A stretch of 64,000 nucleotides of DNA from CBDCWQ01 sp965223435 (lineage in GTDB: Bacteria > Myxococcota > Kuafuiibacteriia > Kuafuiibacteriales > Kuafuiibacteriaceae): assembly GCA_965223435.1 (NCBI GenBank), contig CBDCWQ010000017.1, positions 1 through 64,000 on the forward strand, written 5' to 3'. The notes under the pieces are model-generated. The model ran no database searches. It worked only from the letters and a program-made list of their open reading frames with translations, and was not told the origin of the DNA. Shown here one piece after another: positions 42,867 to 52,200 of this stretch; the stretch's first letter is position 1; each line of letters begins with the position of its first letter. A program made the translations under genes and the position numbers.

Positions 42867-43087
42867 TGGACGGAGCAAGCTTTGGGCCATTCAAAGCGCT
42901 CGAAATGACAGCGAATCGGGCGAGGCCACTGTATCCCGGGTGCGTCTAGAACGGGAATCACCTGTTTCGGAAGCGCCACAATGTGCGGGGCGGGTACGGT
43001 TTCGTCAACCCGATAGGACTGCAGTCCAATCTGCGTTTCATGCCCGCTGGGCCAGGGCCGATGACAGGGTTGTCCCGAGCATCTCAC
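42863..43087 (-). CDS. Short Cys-rich ORF coupled to the lipoprotein; start uncertain
   Basis: The frame ends with TGA overlapping the ATG of the following lipoprotein (ATGA), a sign of real translation. From GTG 43087 it encodes 74 residues including RCSGQPCHRPW and PIRCHFERFEWPKACSVQ. The frame is open back to 43183 with coding-like, Cys-containing sequence (LFFCVECAEPAPNVV) but no ATG, GTG or TTG, and then meets TAG. Either the protein starts at 43087 or its 5' end has been lost, possibly when the divergent giant gene D arrived. No family recognised. Confidence 0.5.
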   Translation of the reverse strand: MRCSGQPCHRPWPSGHETQIGLQSYRVDETVPAPHIVALPKQVIPVLDAPGIQWPRPIRCHFERFEWPKACSVQ

Positions 43088-43204
43088 GACGTTCGGAGCG
43101 GGCTCGGCGCACTCGACGCAGAAAAAGAGCCTGGGTGAAGCAGAGATCGTGGGCCGGCAGGTTGCGCCTGGCTGCGGGTTCTCCTATGCCTACCAACCGG
43201 GTCT

Positions 43205-46200
43205 ATGAAGGCATTCAAAAGCGTTCTGTTTTCGGTTCACTCGCGCCTGCGTCCTTTGGGGGCCGCGTGCTGGCTTGTCATTGGACTTGGGCTGTCGTGC
43301 GCAACCCTGTTGTCGGCATGTGGGGGCGGTCGGCCTGAGGCCCAAGGAGAGCAAGCGGGACGCAACCAGTCTCTGTCGGCGCCTGGCTGGCATCTTTTGA
43401 CCAATCTTGATGCACGAGATCTAAAAGAACTTATGTCGTTGCCGGACGCGCGACTTGCCGTATTCGAAGGCGTCCACGCATCCGGTGACACGGAACCGGC
43501 GTTCAAGCACCACCCGACCCTTACGGAGGTCATGGTGGGGCGGACCGTTTGGGTTTACGTTGCGAAGGAAGGCGAGGCCATCGATTTTGCCCAGCTTCAG
43601 CCTCCGCATGATGAGGGTGACTTCGCTTCGATGGAGCCTAGAGCCGTGTCGGCCTACCGGGACTCACCGATGTCATCGGTTGATGGCAAAGCCGTGGCCT
43701 CTGAAACCGAGACGGGGGTCTTGCGGGCACCACCTGACGGCGATGCCCTTTTGTTTGAGCCTCTTCCGCCAAGCGGTCTTGTCGCGTCTGCCGAGAGTGG
43801 ACGGGTCCATCTTCGTTGGGTGGGGCCACAAAGATTTATCGACGGCAGAGTTTTGCCCGAGAACCTAAGTTTTCGAATTTACCAAAACGAGGTCCCGGTC
43901 GCGGACAGCTCGGCGTGGACCTACGCCGCTGACATGCCCCAAGCGGGCAAGAGCCACACCTATTTTGTGACTTCAGTGCTGAAGCTTTCTGGGCGTGAGT
44001 TTGAGTCCGATCGTTCAAGCATCGTCGAGCTCGACGTCGACGACCTTAGAGGCCCCCCACGGGGTACGTTTGGCGCCCCCTCCAACGTGGGTGTAGGCGA
44101 GGGCGTTCGTTTGCCGGCCGTGCCCAAGGTTGGTTTCGGGACACTGGGCGATGCGACCTATACCCATTTGGTTTATGTGGCCAAGGGCGCCGCACCCAGA
44201 ACCGACGAAGTTCACTACCAGCGAAGCCTTGCGTTTGCCCGATCGGGATCGTTCGCAGAGGCGGCGCCGCTCGTTGAGGCACCGGCTTCGTGGGTGATCA
44301 CCGAGGCGACGCTCGCCGCCCATGGAGCGCGACTGGTTGTAGGCTGGATTGAGACCCAAGGTGATGGCGCGAAAAGTCGAATCCGCATCATCGAGAGTCT
44401 GGCTGCGGGCGAGGTTGGCTCCTTTTCCGCGCCGAGGACCCTTCGAAAGGATGTTCGCGGATTGCGAAGCCTGGACATGGCTTTCGACCATCTTGGTCGG
44501 CACCACCTGATTTGGAGCGAAGCCAACAAAGTCTACTACGCACTCGATTTTGAGGTCGACGCCGACCCCCACGGCGTTTGGGTCAACGTGTTTGACGAAC
44601 ACAAGCGATGGATCAACCACGAGGAAGTCCGCTATTGGCAGGTGACCCAGGGGGACGACTGTGGCGATGCGTGTTGCACCGACGGGTACGAGGACGCGTA
44701 CAGCCTAGGGCACGAGCTTGATCCGCGTACCCAAAAACCAAAAGGCCCCTACCTCAAGCGCACCGAAGAAACGTACGTTGAAAACCCGTCTTTGCACGTG
44801 GATGGCGACAAGGTGACCATCATCGCGCGCCAGACCCGTATGTTCGACAACTACCCCTATCGCAACCCTGACTGGCAAGGGGCGCATGTGAGCTTCTTTG
44901 GCCCCTTGATTGCCGTGGGGCAGGGGGATGCACCGGGAAGCAGCGGGCAAGGGTGTGCTTTACAGGGCGCGATGCGGTACCAAATGGGCTTTCAGTGGGC
45001 GCAGGCCAAGAGTCCCTACGCGTGCCTTCCGACCATTCCTCAAGACGCTCTCTTATTGATGCAGGCCGATGAAGACCATGCGCAAACGGCGGACTGGGGC
45101 AAAAACGACTTTTACGCCTACGATGGTCAAAGGGGTCATCCGCTTTTTTGGTACCAGCGCCGGTTCGAGGGCATGTGGTTTGAAGACGACCAGATCAAGG
45201 TGGCTCAACGCCCGCTTCACCCGGGTGCATGGTCACGACCCGAGACCGTTTCGCGCTCAGTTCCCGAGGTGGTCGATGCGAAGCTTGTCGTAATGGCGGT
45301 GGAAGAATCGGTAGAGCAAGGGTGGCGCCGCGGCGTCTGGAAGCGAGAGGCCTTCGACCGCGAGCCGGTGCCCGGCGAACGCGTGCAATTCGAGGAGGCT
45401 TTTCAGAACTGGCGGATTTCCACGGTGGATCGCTTTTTGAGCGAACGCGCCGGGGACTACACCCGCTGTCATGAGGGCCAAAACGAGGCCATGGGCGCTT
45501 TTGGGCCTTCGTACGCCTCCGTGTACACCGCCCCCGGAGGCCGCATGGTGACCGTGTACGAGAAAGGGACCTCGAAGAACCCCAATGAGCCTACCGGCAA
45601 CCCCCTTTACGTCGCCATCTCCGAAGACGGCGGTGTTCACTGGTCGGTTCCCGACGAACCGATGGCGTATGGCTACTTGCCTTCGTTGGGCATCGCCCAG
45701 CGAGGTGAGGTCGGCGTGGTGTATTACCAACCAGAATCGGAAACAACCGCGGCGAAGGAGGTGGCTGCTTCTGGAAACCTTCGTGCGGTATCAGACCAAG
45801 GCCAAGACTCGGGTCGTATCGTGGTGGCGCGAAGCCCAGACGGGAAGGCGTTTACCCACGAAGTTTTGAATCAGCTTCCCGGCGATTCTTCGGCCCCCGG
45901 GGCGCTGATGCCCGCCTACCCTATCCATCCCCGGGTGTACGGAACCGAAGCGGACGCTTTTTTGGGCGTGCCGACTTTGGCCACCTACGGCGATTTTTGG
46001 CTCGCGGCCTGGGTGGGGGCTCCGGCCGGTCCTGCTGAGAAGCCCACCATTGCGCTGGCCCGCGCCAGTGGGGGACCGATTCAGCAAAAGAGTGTGGTCG
46101 CTTGGGTGCCCGAGGCGGTCACGGCCCAGGAGAGTTTCAAAGCGACCCTGGCGTGCGTGGACGAGCACCAGGTCTTGACGCGTGGTTGCGCCACGCAAAC

Positions 46201-49200
46201 GATGACCTTTCGAGCCGGCGGGCGGGCCTTTTCGGGGCTGGCGGGGCTCACAGGCAGCGGTACGAACACCCTGAATGGCCAAAAAACGGTTTGGTTGGGG
46301 GGAACCACAGCCAATGCGCCGCTTTTGTCTTTAGCCCCCGCGGCCGCGTTCACGGTGTTCGACGGGCTTTCACCGGATGCCCAGCTTGCAGAGGGCCCCG
46401 CGTCCGTGGTGGCGTCGTCTGCACCCGAGAGCACGATTTCTCTTCAACCCACCGAGGTGATCGCTCCGGATGTGCACGGCAATCATCAGCGGGCTACAGA
46501 CCTTCTCGACGCGCTTTACCGGCCGGGGATCCAGCGAGAGTACCTTGCGGTTGAGGGCAATGAAGACAACGACTATTTGGTCCGTTATGGGCGGGCTTGG
46601 GCATACACCCAAGGCATTGCCTTGGCCCAGCATGCCCGTCACGGAGACGACCGGGCGATCGCATTGGCCCAAAACATTTGCGATTCGGCGGTGGTGTCCG
46701 AGGGCGGCACGGCCATCAAAGGGTGGCCGTTTTCCCGAAATACCGAAGAGGATACCTGGGAGGATGCCCGACTGGTGACCGGCGCCAATGCTTGGGTTGT
46801 TCACGGGTTGGGAGTCTTTATGGTTTCCGGGCCTTTTGGTGCTCTTTCGGAAGGAGACCAGGCGTTTTATGCCGATTGTTACGGTCGTGCGCTCTTGGGT
46901 CTCAGCTTCCACCGCGCGGGTGTGGTGTTCGACGGTCTTTTGTCTGAGAACGCTTCGGCGCAATGGTTGATGACCGCCGGAACGACAACCGAGGGTTTGC
47001 AGGCGGCCCCCGCTCCGCATCGCCTCGGGTTGACCGAGGATCCGAAGCTTGAGTTCGCCTACTACGATATCCTCGACATCATCGGGTACGACACCTTTCG
47101 TCCGGACCTGGAACCCACGATCAAGACTTTTTACCGCGACACAAACGGCGACAAAATACCCGAAACCGAATCCGAGCGCCGTTTGGTTGAGGGCGACGAG
47201 GACGTGTTTGATCGGCTTCGGCGCCCGGCTGTGGCCAAGAACGTGGTGACGGAGCACAATCTTGACACCCTCAGTGTTCTCAATCACGCGCGGCACCACT
47301 GGGGGACGCTGTCGCCGCATTTGCCGGAGTCGGTCGTGGCCGAGCTCGGTGGTTTCGAAGGGTTGACCACCTGGCGCGACGGCCTCAAAGAGGCCATCTT
47401 TACCGAGCTTTGGCATGAGACCGATGGGCGGGTGGTCACGGGCGGAGGCATCGATGGTGGTGCTTTTGCGGCCAACGAACACACCGCCATCGACAACTGC
47501 AGTTGGTTGGCGATTTCCGTCGACTACGAGGCCTTGACGCCCATCGAGCAGCACAAACTGGTGCGTTGCTTGCACTACACCATCGATGTTTTTGTGAAAC
47601 CGGACCTGACGTTCAACAAGGTCAAGTACCGAGGGGCATTTTACTTTCCGAACAGTTTCAAGGACCCCTATATCGAGGCCAACAGCGACAACGAGCGGCT
47701 TTACCACCTGGAGGCAACCGCCGGTTTGATCCTGGGCTTGGTGACTTTTGTGGACGCCCTCAAAGACGCCTTTCCTGAAGATACCATCCGGTTCGAGCAA
47801 GAAGCCACTCAACTTTGGGCTTCGATGCAGCGGTTCTTGGCGGACAATGGGGTGCCGTATTCGTCCATTCGTATTCAAGACGTGATGACCGAACTTCCTT
47901 CGGCGACGGCGGCGATTTGGTTCATCGATGTGTACGACTACTACGAGGCGCGTCAACAGGATCTCGATCGCCCCTTGAAGCACTACGCCCGCGCCGAATC
48001 TCTTGCACGGGTCGGCCAGTGGGCGGCGAGGCGACTACAGAGTTCGACCGCCGCGCTTTGGCAGAGGGATGGTGATTCACCCGCAAACGCGCCTCGCTCA
48101 GGGAACCGGGTTCGGGCGGTTCGGGCGCTTAGGGCTTCGCGGCCGGCCGCGTATCCGTTGGCGGCCGCAGGTGCTTTCACCCACGAAGCATGGTACCGCT
48201 TGCGGCAAAACGAATACCAAGGCGCAAACAATCGAAGCTTGGTGGTCCGGCGATCGAGAACGGATGTGCCGGCCTTGCATCAGGGTACGGCTTTTCTGGG
48301 TCAAGAAGAGACCAAGCAGGTTGTTCGTCTTCGCCAGCTGGTCGACGGCACCGACGCCAAAACCGGCATCGTGCACAACCCCGATCGGTTGCAGGGGGTC
48401 GACGCGAGACTGGGTGACGGCCAGTTTGACTACGCACCGGTCAATTGGACCAGCGTTCGTGCCGAGGTGGCTTTTTCCGAACCGCCTATCAGTGCACTCA
48501 GCCCGGTTGCGTACGAAAACCTGTCGGTCACCGGCCGCATCGACGACCAGTTTATCAGCGGGCCATCGAGCGAATACTATGTGCTTCTCAGCCACGTGAA
48601 CGGCTTGGATCAAAAAGAGCACCTGCTTGCGGCCGCTTCGGTCGATGAAGATGGCACTTTTGGGTGGTCCAAAGATGCGTTTTACGTGTTTGGCCTCGGC
48701 ACCCCCAACCAGGATACGTTGGTGATGCGCTTGTTCGAACGGGGCGGCCACGGACCGCACGGACAAGACCGCATGATCGCGGTGACTGGTTCGGCTTTGC
48801 CCATCGTCAAGGACAAACTCTACGATTGGCGATCGGGCGAGTGGGGCTCCATCGAGGACAGTCGGACCTATGTGGCTACGCTCGAGGGCTCGCGCGGGGC
48901 TTGGTATTTTCACCAGGATCCGGCCATAGGCGCCCCCAGTCCCACCCATGCGCTTTTGACCGGGTATGATCCCCAAAGCGCGACGGTGGCCCAAGTGTCG
49001 CTTCGTACTCATCTTTCGTCTCGGCTCTTGGTGTCTGAGAAGAGGTCGGTTGGAAGCGAGCGTGTAGGGTCATGTGAAGCCATGGGCGGAAGTTGCCTTG
49101 CTCTGTCAGGCGCCGAAGACGGCTGTCGTACCGAGGCCCTATGGCCCGTGGAAGCGGTCTGTCCGGCGGACGGTGATGGCCGTGGCACCCTCTGCTGTGG

Positions 49201-52200
49201 CCCAGCCGACCTCAGGAACGAGCAGTCCATCACATTTTTGGAGGACCAGGCGCTGGCCATTTTGGCTGCGCTGAGTCGGCGGGACTCCGAAATGGCCGCG
49301 GCGTGGGTCGAGGGCCTTTTGGCGACCGCCCAGGTTTCTGAGGAAGACGGCGTGCGCCGCACCGAGTTTCCCTACGTGGTGGATTCAGGGCGCGCGCGCG
49401 CGCTCAGCGCCTACTATCAAACCGGTGCCCAGATGTTGGCGCTGTATGCGCTAGGAGCCTACCTGAAAGAACCCCGCGGCGGCCATCCGGATGCGCGCCC
49501 CAATGCGAGGCGGATTTGGGCTTGGGATGTGCTTCAAGATGTCCTGAGTACCCTTCTCGATCGGTATCAAAAAGAAGGCCAAAACTGGCTTTTCAGCGGA
49601 AGCGGAGACCCTCAGGCCTTGGCCCGGGTCTTGGCAGATCCGGTGGCCGTGAGGGCGCCCGGGCCTCTCGATGCGGACGGGATGCAACCGGTGTTCGAGA
49701 TGGGCAGTCTCAGCGACCAGGTCTATGCGTTTTTTGCCATCGACATGGCTCTGGCTGTCGCGCGTGATAGAGAGACCAAAGACCCGGCGTGGGTCTCGCG
49801 CCTGACTGCGGTGCGGCAAGGTCTACAAGAGGCGCTGGCCGTTGACTTTCAGGATGATGGTCGACTGAACCCGTTTGTGGGCGTCCATGCGCCCCCCGGA
49901 GGCTGGGGCGACCGCCTCGATGTCCACGTTCTTTACACCCTTTACAGCTTCGCCCAGGGCGACCCGGTCGGCGGGAGGGCCGCTTGGGACCGCGTGATTT
50001 CGATTGTTGCGGCGGGGGGCCCGCTTCAGTCCGTCTCTTTGGCTGAAGATGGCGATTCCTCAAGTCCACCCCCTGCTCCGCTTGCGCCGAATCAGGGTGT
50101 TTCGCCGTTCGCAAACGGAAAAACGGCGGTGCGCCTGCCCAACGTTGCCGGTTCGTTGGCCGGGGCCCTTTTGGCCAAACGCGCCGCATCGGTGTTGGAC
50201 CCTCGACTAGAGGAGCTGGCTCTCAACGATTTCGGGCATATCGCAGAAATGGCGGGGAGCACCCGCGACTTCGCCGGGCTGCTTTTGGCCGAAGATCCAA
50301 ATGGATTCTTGGGCGTGACCACCGGTTCTCTTTTGGGTCAGAACAGCTTTGCCCTTCAGTCGCTCGCGTTTTCGTCCCCTACCTACCTGCGTGACTACGA
50401 GCCGATCATGCATGCGCGTCTTCAAGATCGCTACTTTGATGCGCTGTTTTCATTGCTGGCCTCAGAATACAAGCCTTACGTTTTTGACGTCTTGCTGCGT
50501 CGACTCACGATGGTTGAGTTTGCCGTTGGCGCGGTCGAGGACCGAAGCCGAACGACGGTGTGGGCCGCCGAGTATGAGGCGCTGTTCGAGCCGACCCTGT
50601 TCGCCACTGTGGACCGGCTCAAAAATCTTTGCGACCTGGGCTACCCTGGTATCTCGGCGATACCGCCCGCAACCCACCCGATTCAGGTGGCCCTTGGACT
50701 GTCTTGTGAAGACACCAGCGCCCAATTTGTTCGCCTCCTCAAGCAGAGAATCGGGGGCCTATCCACCCCGGATTTGGCCTCCGTGCTCGACCACCCGCAC
50801 GATGCCCTGGACATGACTGCGTTTTCGCGCGCACTGCACGCCGTGGGTAAAGAGGAAGGGGTCTACGATCGCGACGATCCCAATTTTTTGGCCGGTTCCC
50901 TGTTTTGGGGTCAACTGACCGGACCGGTCCGCACCCACGTGCTCAAGAAGCGAAGCACCGAGGTTCTGGCGCAATATGGGCGTATGTTGCCCCTCCTCAG
51001 CTTTTCGCCTGAAGTGAAGGCCGAAGACGTGTCCCAGGCGCTTCGGACCCGCCTGACCGAAATCCTTGAAAACGCGGTTCTAGACGCCTCGTCCTCCGGT
51101 CAAACGGTCTTCTTCGAACGTGCCGGCATCGACTTTGTGTCGTTGGCCAACGATCGTTCTTGGGACCACGTGAGCCGAATCCACACCGAGTACCAGACCT
51201 TGGACGAGGGCGTGTCTACACTCCAGCCCACGCTTCTCGGTCGCTCCATCCCCATCCCCGGGGGCGCGGCGCCCAAGCGTGCGCTCGATGCCCTTGCAGG
51301 CCCGCCAGTGGAGCCCGGTGTTGGCCGAGCCGAAATACAAGAAAATGTACGTCTTCTCCGCCATTTTTTGAACCAAGAGGCCAAAGGAGATCTCCCTGCG
51401 GCGGCGGCTCTGGCCGGGTTCACCGCCGACGAGCTTCACCGCATGATGGCCAGTGGAAAAGTTCGCCAAGCGGAATTTGCCGAGCTGGCTGAAGGGCTTG
51501 GCCTTTCGCAAGATGCCATCGAATCCTGGATGCCTCGGTGGACGTTCTTGCCGGCGGACAGTGCGACCTACCGCGTCGAGGTTCTGAAGGAGCCCATCGA
51601 GATCTTGGATGTCCACCAGGGTCTCTTAGGGCCCGTGGGCGCGCTTGCGGTCGCGAGCCCTGGCAATCCTTTTACAGACACCGAGCTTTCTTTGGTCGAG
51701 GCCCCCAAGTCCACAGGGGGCGCTCCGTTTCAGCTTCTTGCGGATGGCGTCACGATTTTAGAGGCCGGTGGCCGCTGCCTTTCTGAAGCCTACGGTGCCG
51801 AGACCGTGTGGGAAGGGGACACCTGCGTCGCCGCCAGCGTGATTCCCGGCCTCGATCTGACCGACCTCCCCTATCAGGGCCAGCTCGATTTGTCGGTACC
51901 CGGCTTTTCGGCCTCGTCGGTCCAGCTCGAAGTTCAAACCTTTGTCGAGGCGGATGAGCGCATCGCGTTCACCGCCGAGATTCTCGCTTGCGCTTCTAAG
52001 GAGGTAGCTTGTGACGCCCCCGAGGTGGATCGCTTCGCGATGGCCCAAAACCTTCTCTCCTGGCTCGCCCTCGACACGGTCCAAGGCGTCGTCAACTCTG
52101 GGATGGCTCAGCAAGGTCTGATAGACCAGCAGGGTGCTTCTGGCCGTTTTGTTATGACCAACGCGATCCTTTTGGGCTCAATCGTTATCCAAGACGCGCT

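Noticed and set aside
46370..47983. Long minus-strand ORF (537 codons) opposite gene D
   Set aside because: Antisense shadow of the toroid region of D, no start signals or motifs; similar shadows occur opposite the same region in A.
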